This document shows, piece by piece, positions 46,696-57,790 of a stretch of DNA of 64,000 nucleotides. Source of the DNA: Cellulomonas gilvus ATCC 13127. Lineage in GTDB: Bacteria; Actinomycetota; Actinomycetes; Actinomycetales; Cellulomonadaceae. The notes beneath the pieces are model-generated. The model saw nothing but the letters and a program-made list of their open reading frames with translations, did not search any database and was not told where the DNA came from. How positions within the stretch are numbered: the stretch's first letter is position 1; the number at the start of each line of letters is the position of its first letter. The translations under genes were made by a program, and so were the position numbers. The stretch spans positions 1,364,001 through 1,428,000 of the forward strand of contig NC_015671.1 in NCBI RefSeq assembly GCF_000218545.1, in the 5' to 3' direction.

Positions 46696-47952
46696 ATGCG
46701 ACGGAGCATCCCGGCCCTCGCGGCCGCAGTCGGCCTCGCGATGGCGCTCACCGCCTGCGGCGGCAGCAGCACCCCGGAGTCGGAGTCCACCAACGAGCCC
46801 ACGACGGCGGAGACCACGGCTCCCGCCCTCACCGGGACCCTGACGATGTGGGTGGACGAGACCCGCATCGACATCATGAAGCCGATCGTCAAGGAGTTCC
46901 AGGACCAGACCGGCGTCAAGGTCGACCTGGTGCAGAAGGTGTCGGGCGACATCCGCACCGACTTCGTCTCGCAGGTGCCCACGGGCCAGGGCCCGGACGT
47001 CATCATCGGCGCGCACGACTGGACGGGTGAGTTCGTCACCAACGGTGTGGCCGCCCCGATCCAGCTGGGCGACAAGGCCGGCGGCTTCGCACCGTCCGCG
47101 ATCCAGGCGTTCACGTACGAGGGACAGGTGTACGGCGCGCCGTACGCGATCGAGAACATCGCGCTGGTCCGCAACAACAAGCTGGTCGCGGACACCAAGG
47201 CGACCACGTTCGACGAGCTGATCGCGGAGGGCAAGGAGTCCGGCGCCAAGTACCCCGTGCTGATCCAGCAGGGCGACCAGGGCGACGCCTACCACCTGTA
47301 CCCGCTGCAGACCTCGTTCGACGCCCCGATCTTCGTGCAGGACGACACGGGCTCGTACACCACCGAGCTGGGCCTGGGCGGCGCCAACGGCGACAAGTTC
47401 GCCGACTACCTGGCCAAGCTCGGCAAGGACAAGGTCATCGACCCCGCGATCGACGGGCAGAAGGCGCTCGAGGCCTTCCAGGCCGGTGACGCCGCGTACA
47501 TGCTCACGGGTCCGTGGAACACCACCACGTTCACGGATGCGGGCATGGACATCTCCGTGCTGCCGATCCCGAGCGCGGGCGGCGCCGAGGCCAGGCCGTT
47601 CGTCGGCGTGCAGGGCGCGTTCATCTCCGCCAAGTCGGAGAACCCGGTCCTCGCCAACGAGTTCGTGGTCAACTTCCTCACCTCCGAGGCCGTGCAGACC
47701 GAGCTGTACCAGGCGGGCGGCCGGCTCCCGGCCCTGACCGCGGCGGCCGACAAGGTCGACGACCCGGTGCTGGCCGGCTTCAACGAGGCCGGTGCGGGCG
47801 GCGCCCCGATGCCGTCCATCCCGGAGATGGGTGCCATGTGGCAGTTCTGGGGCACCACCGAGGTGCAGATCATCGACGGCCAGGCCAAGGACGCGGCGGG
47901 CGCCTGGAAGACGATGGTGACCAACATGCAGGACGCGGTCGACAAGGCGTGA
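46696..47952 (+). CDS. malE: Maltose/maltodextrin-binding lipoprotein
   Basis: Substrate-binding component of the MalEFG importer. The signal peptide ends in the lipobox ALTAC (Cys at about residue 21), followed by a Ser/Thr/Glu linker. The family-1 solute-binding fold begins LTGTLTMWVDETRIDIMKPIVKEFQDQTGVKVD and includes GQGPDVIIGAHDWTGEFVTNG, YGAPYAIENIALVRN and AAYMLTGPWN, close to MalE. The length is 418 residues. ATG 46696 follows AGGAG by 7 nt. Binds maltodextrins at the outer membrane face and delivers them to MalF-MalG. Confidence 0.94.
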   Translation: MRRSIPALAAAVGLAMALTACGGSSTPESESTNEPTTAETTAPALTGTLTMWVDETRIDIMKPIVKEFQDQTGVKVDLVQKVSGDIRTDFVSQVPTGQGPDVIIGAHDWTGEFVTNGVAAPIQLGDKAGGFAPSAIQAFTYEGQVYGAPYAIENIALVRNNKLVADTKATTFDELIAEGKESGAKYPVLIQQGDQGDAYHLYPLQTSFDAPIFVQDDTGSYTTELGLGGANGDKFADYLAKLGKDKVIDPAIDGQKALEAFQAGDAAYMLTGPWNTTTFTDAGMDISVLPIPSAGGAEARPFVGVQGAFISAKSENPVLANEFVVNFLTSEAVQTELYQAGGRLPALTAAADKVDDPVLAGFNEAGAGGAPMPSIPEMGAMWQFWGTTEVQIIDGQAKDAAGAWKTMVTNMQDAVDKA

Positions 47953-47958
47953 CCTCCC

Positions 47959-47997
47959 CGGCCGCCCGCACCCCCCTCCCGGTGGTGCGGGCGGCCG
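47959..47997 (+). terminator. malE-malF intercistronic hairpin
   Basis: A 14-bp perfect stem (47959-47972 with 47984-47997) with an 11-nt loop, 6 nt after the malE stop and 58 nt before malF. Expected to give partial termination or 3'-end protection so that the binding protein is made in excess over the permeases. Confidence 0.65.
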
Positions 47998-48055
47998 CAC
48001 CCGTTCCCGGACGTCACGAACCGGGCGCACCGATGCGCCCAGCGAAGGAATCACG

Positions 48056-49680
<1,625 letters not shown>

Positions 49681-49681
<1 letters not shown>

Positions 49682-50595
49682 TGAGCACCCTGAACACCGG
49701 GACCCGGCCGGCCAAGGCCGCGACCACGCGCGCACGGCGGCAGGGCACCACGGGCGGGCGGTGGTGGCGCGAGGTGTCGTGGCGCTACCTCGTCGCGCTC
49801 GTGATGATCGCGATCTGCGTGCTGCCGCTGCTGTACGTCCTGTCGGCGGCGCTCAACCCGGGCGGCACGCTCGTCGGCTCCAACGACCTGTTCCGCACGG
49901 TCTCGGGCGACAACTTCGCGGCGCTCGCGGACCGCGGTTTCTGGGGCTGGCTGCGCAACTCGCTCGTGGTCTGCACGTTCACCGCGGTCGGGACCGTGCT
50001 CATGGGCGCCGCGGCCGCGTACGCGTTCTCGCGGTTCCGGTTCCAGGGCCGTGAGAAGGGCCTGACGGGCCTGCTGCTGGCGCAGATGTTCCCGCAGACG
50101 CTCGCGTTCGTGGCGATCTTCCTGCTGCTGCTCACGCTCAAGGACGTGTTCCCGGTGCTGGGCCTGGACTCGCTGATCGGTCTGATCTGCGTGTACCTGG
50201 GCGGCGCGCTGGGCGTGAACACGTTCCTCATGTACGGGTTCTTCAACACGGTCCCGCGTGAGCTCGACGAGGCCGCCAAGATCGACGGCGCGTCGCACGC
50301 CCAGATCTTCTGGACGATCGTGCTGCGGCTCGTCACGCCGATCCTCGCGGTCGTCGGGCTGCTGTCCTTCATCTCGTCGTTCGGCGACTTCCTGATCGCC
50401 AAGGTGGTGCTGCAGCACCAGGACAACTGGACGGTCGCGGTGGGCCTGTACTCGATGGCCGCCGACGAGCGCACCGCGCCCTGGGGCCTGTTCGCGGCCG
50501 GTGCGGTGGTCGCGGCGGTGCCGATCGTGCTGCTGTTCCTGTTCCTGCAGAAGTACGTGGTCGGCGGCCTGACGGCGGGGTCGGTCAAGGGATGA
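49681..50595 (+). CDS. malG: Maltose ABC transporter permease MalG
   Basis: A 304-residue permease with six membrane helices. The EAA motif is ELDEAAKIDGASHAQIFWTIVLRLVTPIL. The C-terminus GGLTAGSVKG matches the MalG tail that reaches the ATPase dimer interface. ATG 49681 overlaps the malF stop, and its own stop overlaps the next ATG (ATGA). With no malK gene nearby, the ATPase must be encoded elsewhere, probably a multitask MsiK-type subunit. Confidence 0.95.
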
Positions 50596-52454
50596 CCGCT
50601 GGGCACCACGGCGGGCACCTGCTGGACCGGCCGCACCACGACGGGTCGGAGCTGTACGTCGAGCGCGGCACGCCGCGGCTCGGGGACGTCGTACCCGTCC
50701 GGGTGCGCGTCCCCGCGTCGCGGGCTGAGCGCGCGGTGCACGTGCGGGTGGTGCGCGACGGCGAGCCCCGGTTCGTGCCCGCCCGCCTCGACCGGTCCGA
50801 CGAGCACGACCGCTGGTACGTCGCGGACGTGCCCGTGCACAACCCGGTGACGCAGTACCGGTTCCTGCTCGACGAGCCCGACGGCTACCGCTGGCTCGAC
50901 GGGCGCGGCCTGCACGCACGTGACGTCCCCGACGCGGCCGACTTCCGGCTGTCGGTGCACGCGCCCGCGCCGCGCTGGCTCGACGACGCCGTGGTGTACC
51001 AGGTGTTCCCGGACCGGTTCGCGCGCTCGACCGGTCACGACGGGCCGCCGCGGGGACCGCTGCCCGACTGGGCGCTGCCCGCCGCGTGGGACGACGAGCC
51101 GATCGCGGCCGGCCGTGGCGTCGCCCAGCAGCTGTTCGGCGGTGACCTGGGCGGCGTCGAGGCCCACCTCGACCACCTGCAGCGCCTCGGCGTCGACACG
51201 CTGTACCTGACGCCCGTCTTCCCGGCCCGCTCCAACCACCGGTACGACGCGACGTCGTTCGCCCGAGTCGACCCGCTGCTCGGCGGCGACGCCGCGCTCG
51301 CGTCGCTCTCGGCCGCGGTGCACGCGCGCGGCATGCGGATCATGGGTGACCTGACCACCAACCACACGGGTGCGGGGCACGAGTGGTTCGCGCGTGCGCG
51401 TGCCGATCGCACCAGCCCCGAGGCGCAGTTCTACTACTGGACCGAGCAGGACCCGGGGTACGTCGGCTGGCTCGAGCACGCGTCGCTGCCCAAGCTCAAC
51501 TACAACGCGCCCGAGCTCGCGGCGCGCATGGTCGAGGGCGACGCGTCCGTCACCGCACAGTGGCTGCGCCCGCCGTTCTCGCTGGACGGGTGGCGCATCG
51601 ACGTCGCCAACATGACGGGCCGCTACCGCGCCGACGACCACGCGCACGCGGTCGCCCGGGCGATCCGGGCGACCATGGCGCGGATCAACCCGCAGGCCGC
51701 CTTGGTCTCGGAGCACTTCCACGACGCCGCGGCGGACCTGCTGGCCGGTGGCTGGCACGTCAACATGAACTACTCGGCGTTCACGCGGCCGGTGTGGACG
51801 TGGCTCGCCGAACCGGGGACGGAGCTGCCGTTCCTCGGCATGCCCGTGCCGCTGCCGCGCCGCGACGCGCGCTCGATGGTCGCGACCATGCGGGACTTCG
51901 ACGCGACCGTGCCGTGGTCGGTCACGCGGCACCAGTGGAACATGCTCGGCTCGCACGACACGGCGCGGATCCGCACCGTCGTCGGCTCGCGGGAGGCGGT
52001 CGAGGTCGCGGCGGCGCTGCTGCTCACGTACCCCGGCACCCCGGTCGTGTTCGCGGGCGACGAGGGCGGGCTCACCGGGACGAACGGCGAGCACGCGCGC
52101 GCCACGATGCCGTGGGCGCAGGTCGCGGCGGGCGGGGGACCGCGCTGGGACGGTGCGACGTTCGCGACGTACCGGCGGCTCATCGCGCTGCGCCGCTCGT
52201 CCCGTGCGCTGCGCGAGGGCGGTCTGCGCTGGGCGTTCGTCGAGCCCGACGCCGTGGGCTACCTGCGCGAGACGGCCGACGAGCGCGTGCTCGTCGTGCT
52301 CGCGCGCGACGCCTGGCCGGGCACGCGGCTGCCGCGCGCGCTCGGGGTCGCGGGGGAGGTGCTGCACGGCGGCGCGGCTCTCACGACGGGCCCCGACGGG
52401 CTCGTCGTGCCCGCGACCGACGGCCCGTGCGCGCGGGTGTGGCGTCTGACGTGA
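50592..52454 (+). CDS. GH13 maltodextrin glucosidase / neopullulanase-like enzyme
   Basis: A 620-residue cytosolic glucan hydrolase coupled to malG (ATGA). The N-terminal about 120 residues form a CBM34/domain N-like beta domain (RVRVPASRAERAVHVRVVRDGEPRF). The GH13 barrel starts WLDDAVVYQVFPDRFARS and carries GDLTTNHTGAGHEWF. Catalytic residues are Asp337 (DGWRIDVAN), Glu374 (LVSEHFHD) and Asp456 (GSHDTARI). This resembles MalZ or GH13_20/21 enzymes acting on imported maltodextrins or cyclodextrins. No signal peptide. The exact product spectrum is unknown. Confidence 0.9.
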   Translation: MTAGHHGGHLLDRPHHDGSELYVERGTPRLGDVVPVRVRVPASRAERAVHVRVVRDGEPRFVPARLDRSDEHDRWYVADVPVHNPVTQYRFLLDEPDGYRWLDGRGLHARDVPDAADFRLSVHAPAPRWLDDAVVYQVFPDRFARSTGHDGPPRGPLPDWALPAAWDDEPIAAGRGVAQQLFGGDLGGVEAHLDHLQRLGVDTLYLTPVFPARSNHRYDATSFARVDPLLGGDAALASLSAAVHARGMRIMGDLTTNHTGAGHEWFARARADRTSPEAQFYYWTEQDPGYVGWLEHASLPKLNYNAPELAARMVEGDASVTAQWLRPPFSLDGWRIDVANMTGRYRADDHAHAVARAIRATMARINPQAALVSEHFHDAAADLLAGGWHVNMNYSAFTRPVWTWLAEPGTELPFLGMPVPLPRRDARSMVATMRDFDATVPWSVTRHQWNMLGSHDTARIRTVVGSREAVEVAAALLLTYPGTPVVFAGDEGGLTGTNGEHARATMPWAQVAAGGGPRWDGATFATYRRLIALRRSSRALREGGLRWAFVEPDAVGYLRETADERVLVVLARDAWPGTRLPRALGVAGEVLHGGAALTTGPDGLVVPATDGPCARVWRLT

Positions 52455-52463
52455 CCGGTCACG
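52450..52463. promoter_or_regulatory. 14-nt perfect palindrome upstream of dgt
   Basis: CGTGACCGGTCACG includes the stop codon of the preceding GH13 gene and ends 4 nt before the dgt -10 box, inside the -35/-10 interval, where an operator could act. Unassigned. Confidence 0.35.
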
Positions 52464-52467
52464 CCCC

Positions 52468-52473
52468 TAGGCT
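52468..52473 (+). promoter_or_regulatory. -10 box TAGGCT, leaderless start of dgt
   Basis: TAGGCT ends exactly 6 nt before GTG 52480. No Shine-Dalgarno is present, so the dgt mRNA is probably leaderless. Confidence 0.6.
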
Positions 52474-52479
52474 GGGGCC

Positions 52480-53763
52480 GTGACCATGCTCGAGCACCTC
52501 GACGTCGACGGCTACGTCGACGTCGACCGCGAGCGGTGGGTCGCGGAGTCGGCCAAGTCCAAGGGGCGCACGCCGTTCGAGCGCGACCGCGCGCGCATCG
52601 TGCACTCGTCCGCGCTGCGCCGGCTGGGCGCCAAGACGCAGGTGCTCGGACCGTCGTCGGACGACTTCGTGCGGACGCGCCTCACGCACACGCTCGAGGT
52701 CGCGCAGGTGGGCCGCGAGATCGCCAAGGCGCTCGGCTGCGACCCCGACGTCGTCGACACGGCGTGCCTGGCGCACGACCTGGGGCACCCGCCGTTCGGG
52801 CACAACGGCGAGCGCGCACTCGCGGCGCTCGCGCGCGGCATCGGGGGGTTCGAGGGCAACGCGCAGACGCTGCGCCTCCTGACCCGGCTCGAGCCGAAGG
52901 TCGTCGGGCCCGACGGCGCGTCCGTGGGGCTCAACCTCACGCGCGCGTCGCTGGACGCGTCGGTCAAGTACCCGTGGCGCTACCTGAGCGGGCCGGTCAG
53001 CCCCGCGAGCGGCCGCCCGACGCACAAGTTCGGCGTGTACGAGGACGACCTGCCGGTGTTCACGTGGCTGCGCAAGGACGCCCCCGAGGGGCGCAAGTGC
53101 CTCGAGGCGCAGGTCATGGACCTGGCCGACGACATCTCCTACTCGGTGCACGACGTCGAGGACGCCGTGGTGGGCGGACGCCTGGACCTCGCGGTCCTCA
53201 CGCAGCCCGACGAGCGTGCGCGCGTGGTCGAGGCCGTGCAGACCTGGTACGGCGACGCGATCGACGAGGCGGGGCTGCTGGACGCGATGGACCGGCTCCT
53301 GCGCGCCCGGCTGTGGGCCACGGGGTTCGACGGGTCGCGCGGTGCGCTGGCCATGCTCAAGGACGCCACGAGCCAGCTCATCGGCCGGTTCGCCAAGGCG
53401 GCGCAGAAGGCGACGCGCGCGCAGTACGGCGACGGCCCCCTCACGCGGTACGCGGCCGACCTGGTGGTGCCCGTGGGCACGCAGGCCGAGATCCTGGTGC
53501 TCAAGGGCCTCGCGGTCGCGTACGTGATGGCGCCGCGTGAGCTCGAGCCGCTGTACCAGCGGCAGCGCGAGATGCTCACGGACCTGGTCGCGATCATGTC
53601 CGACCGGGCGCCTCTCGCGCTCGAGCCTCCGTTCGCGGCCGACTGGGCGGGCGCGGGCGACGACGCCGCGCGCCTGCGCGTGGTGATCGACCAGGTCGCG
53701 TCGCTGACCGACGTCTCGGCCGCAGCCGCGCACGCCCGGCTGGTCCGGCCGCCGCGCCACTGA
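52480..53763 (+). CDS. dgt: Deoxyguanosinetriphosphate triphosphohydrolase-like protein
   Basis: HD-domain dNTP triphosphohydrolase that releases triphosphate from dGTP or other dNTPs, affecting nucleotide pools. It contains RTRLTHTLEVAQVGREIA (first His), CLAHDLGHPPFGHNGE (HD pair) and MDLADDISYSVHDVEDAV (final Asp). The N-terminal FERDRARIVHSSALRRLGAKTQV motif is typical. At 427 residues it fits the family. It precedes dnaG in actinobacteria, with a chitinase gene inserted between the two here. Substrate preference is not determined. Confidence 0.93.
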   Translation: MTMLEHLDVDGYVDVDRERWVAESAKSKGRTPFERDRARIVHSSALRRLGAKTQVLGPSSDDFVRTRLTHTLEVAQVGREIAKALGCDPDVVDTACLAHDLGHPPFGHNGERALAALARGIGGFEGNAQTLRLLTRLEPKVVGPDGASVGLNLTRASLDASVKYPWRYLSGPVSPASGRPTHKFGVYEDDLPVFTWLRKDAPEGRKCLEAQVMDLADDISYSVHDVEDAVVGGRLDLAVLTQPDERARVVEAVQTWYGDAIDEAGLLDAMDRLLRARLWATGFDGSRGALAMLKDATSQLIGRFAKAAQKATRAQYGDGPLTRYAADLVVPVGTQAEILVLKGLAVAYVMAPRELEPLYQRQREMLTDLVAIMSDRAPLALEPPFAADWAGAGDDAARLRVVIDQVASLTDVSAAAAHARLVRPPRH

Positions 53764-53781
53764 CGCACGCCTGCGCCTGCT

Positions 53782-53802
53782 ACGGGATCTCGTCCCGTTT
53801 CT
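53782..53802 (+). terminator. dgt terminator
   Basis: Stem ACGGGA/TCCCGT (53782-53787 with 53793-53798), 5-nt loop, followed by TTTCT. It lies 18 nt after the dgt stop. Confidence 0.5.
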
Positions 53803-53811
53803 CCCGAATCG

Positions 53812-53841
53812 TTGACCCGTTTCACCTGCGCTCGTTACCGT
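53812..53841 (+). promoter_or_regulatory. Chitinase promoter
   Basis: -35 TTGACC (53812-53817), 18-nt spacer, -10 TACCGT (53836-53841), close to the housekeeping consensus. The start site would be near 53848, giving a leader of about 63 nt that is unusually AT-rich for this genome. Confidence 0.6.
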
Positions 53842-53850
53842 CTGTGTGTG

Positions 53851-53870
53851 AGGGATTTGTGAATATCCCT
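53851..53870 (+). promoter_or_regulatory. Inverted repeat at the chitinase transcription start
   Basis: AGGGAT (53851-53856), 8 nt, ATCCCT (53865-53870), a few bases after the predicted start site. Could be a repressor site or a 5' mRNA hairpin. It does not match the CelR-type TGGGAGCGCTCCCA operator. Confidence 0.4.
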
Positions 53871-53910
53871 TACTAAATACCGCACTTCCCATCGCTCAGG
53901 GAGGCAAGGC

Positions 53911-55587
<1,677 letters not shown>

Positions 55588-55691
55588 TCGCACGGTGGGG
55601 TCGGGGGGTCGGCGCACGTCGTCGGCCCCCCGGTCCGTGCCAGCGGTCGGCCGCGTCCCCGTGCCCGACCCGACGACCGGGTGCGACGACC

Positions 55692-55697
55692 TAGACT
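55692..55697 (+). promoter_or_regulatory. -10 box TAGACT, leaderless start of dnaG
   Basis: TAGACT ends 6 nt before GTG 55704. No ribosome binding site is visible. Confidence 0.6.
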
Positions 55698-55703
55698 CAC
55701 GGC

Positions 55704-57611
55704 GTGGCGGGACGCATCCGGCGGGAGGACGTGGAGGCGGTCCGCGAACGCGCACGCATCGAGGAGATCGTCGGTGCGCACGTCCAGCTCAAGACCGCGG
55801 GCGTCGGCTCGATGAAGGGCCTGTGCCCGTTCCACGACGAGCGGTCGCCGTCCTTCCACGTCCGGCCGCAGGTCGGCCGCTACCACTGCTTCGGGTGTGG
55901 CGAGGGCGGCGACGTCATCGACTTCGTCATCAAGGTGGACGGCCTGGGCTTCACCGAGGCGGTCGAGTACCTGGCCGGCCGCGTGGGCCTGCAGCTGCGC
56001 TACGAGGAGGGCGGCGGCCCGGGCCGGCCCGCCGAGGAGCCGGGTCGGCGTCGGCGTCTGCTCGACGCGCACCGCGTGGCCGAGGAGTACTACCGCGAGC
56101 AGCTCACCACTCCCGGCGCCGCCGCGGGCCGCGCGTTCCTGGCGGAGCGCGGGTTCGACCGGTCGGCCGCCGAGCAGTTCGGCGTCGGCTTCGCGCCCAC
56201 CGGGTGGGACCACCTGCTGCGGCACCTGCGCGGCCGGGGCTTCACCGAGCCCGAGCTCGTCGCGTCCGGCCTCGTGAGCCAGGGCCAGCGAGGCGTGTAC
56301 GACCGGTTCCGGGGGCGGCTGGTCTGGCCCATCCGGGAGGTGACCGGCGACACCATCGGTTTCGGTGCGCGCCGCCTGTTCGACGAGGACAGCGGCCCCA
56401 AGTACCTCAACACCCCCGAGACCCCGCTGTACCGCAAGTCGCACGTGCTGTACGGGCTCGACCTCGCCAAGCGGGAGATGCAGCGCGCGCGGCAGGTGGT
56501 GGTCGTCGAGGGGTACACCGACGTCATGGCCATGCACCTGTCCGGCGTCGGCACCGCGGTCGCCACGTGCGGCACCGCGTTCGGCTCCGACCACGCGCGC
56601 ATCGTGCGGCGCCTGGTGGGCGACTCGGGTGCGAGCAGCGGCATCCAGCTCGCCACGGGCACGTCGGTCGGTGGCGAGGTCATCTTCACGTTCGACGGCG
56701 ACGAGGCCGGGCAGAAGGCCGCGCTGCGCGCGTTCGGCGAGGACCAGACGTTCGCCGCGCAGACGTTCGTCGCGGTCGAGCGCAGCGGCATGGACCCGTG
56801 CGAGCTGCGGCAGAACCGCGGGCCCGACGCGGTGCGCGCGCTCGTCGCGGGCCGCCAGCCGCTGTTCGCTTTCGTGCTGCAGACGAGCCTGCGCAGCTAC
56901 GACCTGGCGACCGCCGAGGGCCGCGTCGCGGCGCTGCGCGCGGTCGCGCCCGTGGTCGCGGGCATCCGGGACACCGCGCTGCGGCCCGAGTACACGCGTC
57001 TGCTGGCCGGCTGGCTCGGCATGGACGACGTGGGTCCGGTGGCGCGCGCGGTGGCCGACGCGGGCCGTCGCGGCGGTCCGGGCGCCGCGGCCGGACGTCC
57101 CGGCGACCGTGCGCAGCCGCAGCGGCCGGGGCCCGCCGACCCGGTGCTCGCGGTCGAGCGGACCGCGCTCGAGGTGGTGCTGCAGGCCCCCGCCCTGGTG
57201 CCCGACGAGTTCGACGAGCTGGGCGGTGACGCGTTCGCCGCGCCCATGCACCGGGCGGTGCACGAGGCCATCCGTGCCGCGGGTGGCATCGCTGCGGGCC
57301 GCGCGTCGGTGGGTGCCGACGGTGCGTCGACCGCCTGGGTGGGTGCGGTGCTCGACGAGGCCGCGGACGCCGTGCGCCCGCTGGTGACCGAGCTCGCGGT
57401 CGCGCCGATCCCCGAGGACCGGCCCGAGGCGGTCGCGGGGTACGTGCGGGGCATCGTGCTGCGTCTGGTCGAGGTCGGCTTCACGCGGCAGATCGCCGAG
57501 CTGCGGGGGCGCCTGCAGCGGATGTCCGAGCAGGACGAGGGGTACCGCGCGACGTGGGCCGAGCTCGTCGCGCTCGAGGGCCGCCGCCGCACCCTCCGCG
57601 AATCCGCCTGA
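55704..57611 (+). CDS. dnaG: DNA primase
   Basis: Synthesises RNA primers at the replication fork. The N-terminal CHC2 zinc-binding domain has CPFH (Cys41) and HCFGCGEGGDVIDF. The catalytic TOPRIM domain has VVVEGYTDVMAMH (Glu) and FTFDGDEAGQKAALRAF (DxD). The C-terminal helicase-binding domain spans about 470-635. GTG 55704 encodes AGRIRREDVEAVRERARIEEIV, the normal family start. The length is 635 residues. Confidence 0.97.
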   Translation: MAGRIRREDVEAVRERARIEEIVGAHVQLKTAGVGSMKGLCPFHDERSPSFHVRPQVGRYHCFGCGEGGDVIDFVIKVDGLGFTEAVEYLAGRVGLQLRYEEGGGPGRPAEEPGRRRRLLDAHRVAEEYYREQLTTPGAAAGRAFLAERGFDRSAAEQFGVGFAPTGWDHLLRHLRGRGFTEPELVASGLVSQGQRGVYDRFRGRLVWPIREVTGDTIGFGARRLFDEDSGPKYLNTPETPLYRKSHVLYGLDLAKREMQRARQVVVVEGYTDVMAMHLSGVGTAVATCGTAFGSDHARIVRRLVGDSGASSGIQLATGTSVGGEVIFTFDGDEAGQKAALRAFGEDQTFAAQTFVAVERSGMDPCELRQNRGPDAVRALVAGRQPLFAFVLQTSLRSYDLATAEGRVAALRAVAPVVAGIRDTALRPEYTRLLAGWLGMDDVGPVARAVADAGRRGGPGAAAGRPGDRAQPQRPGPADPVLAVERTALEVVLQAPALVPDEFDELGGDAFAAPMHRAVHEAIRAAGGIAAGRASVGADGASTAWVGAVLDEAADAVRPLVTELAVAPIPEDRPEAVAGYVRGIVLRLVEVGFTRQIAELRGRLQRMSEQDEGYRATWAELVALEGRRRTLRESA

Positions 57612-57636
57612 CCCCCCTCTCCGCTGGGGGAGGGTC
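57610..57636 (+). terminator. dnaG terminator
   Basis: GACCC...GGGTC stem extended by CCC(T)C pairing with one bulged A, about 10 bp with a 6-nt loop. The dnaG stop codon overlaps its base. No U-tract. Confidence 0.45.
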
Positions 57637-57647
57637 GCGTGTGGCGG

Positions 57648-57680
57648 TTAATGAGAACGGGTCGCGTTATCTGCTAGCGT
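57648..57680 (+). promoter_or_regulatory. aztD promoter with candidate Zur-like box
   Basis: An AT-rich island, TTAATGAGAACG... GCGTTATC (57648-57671), imperfectly symmetric around GGGTC, lies directly before the -10 box TAGCGT (57675-57680). Zinc-uptake genes in actinobacteria are commonly controlled by Zur at such AT-containing palindromes. The match is partial, and the assignment rests mainly on the zinc genes downstream. Confidence 0.4.
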
Positions 57681-57790
57681 TCCGGTGCTCGAGCACGCTC
57701 GACGCCGACGGCCCCTGGGCCGGGACGGCGTCATGCCCGCACGCCCACCGACCAGGAAGGAGGGGCCGCCCCGGTGGCCCCGCTCACCCG

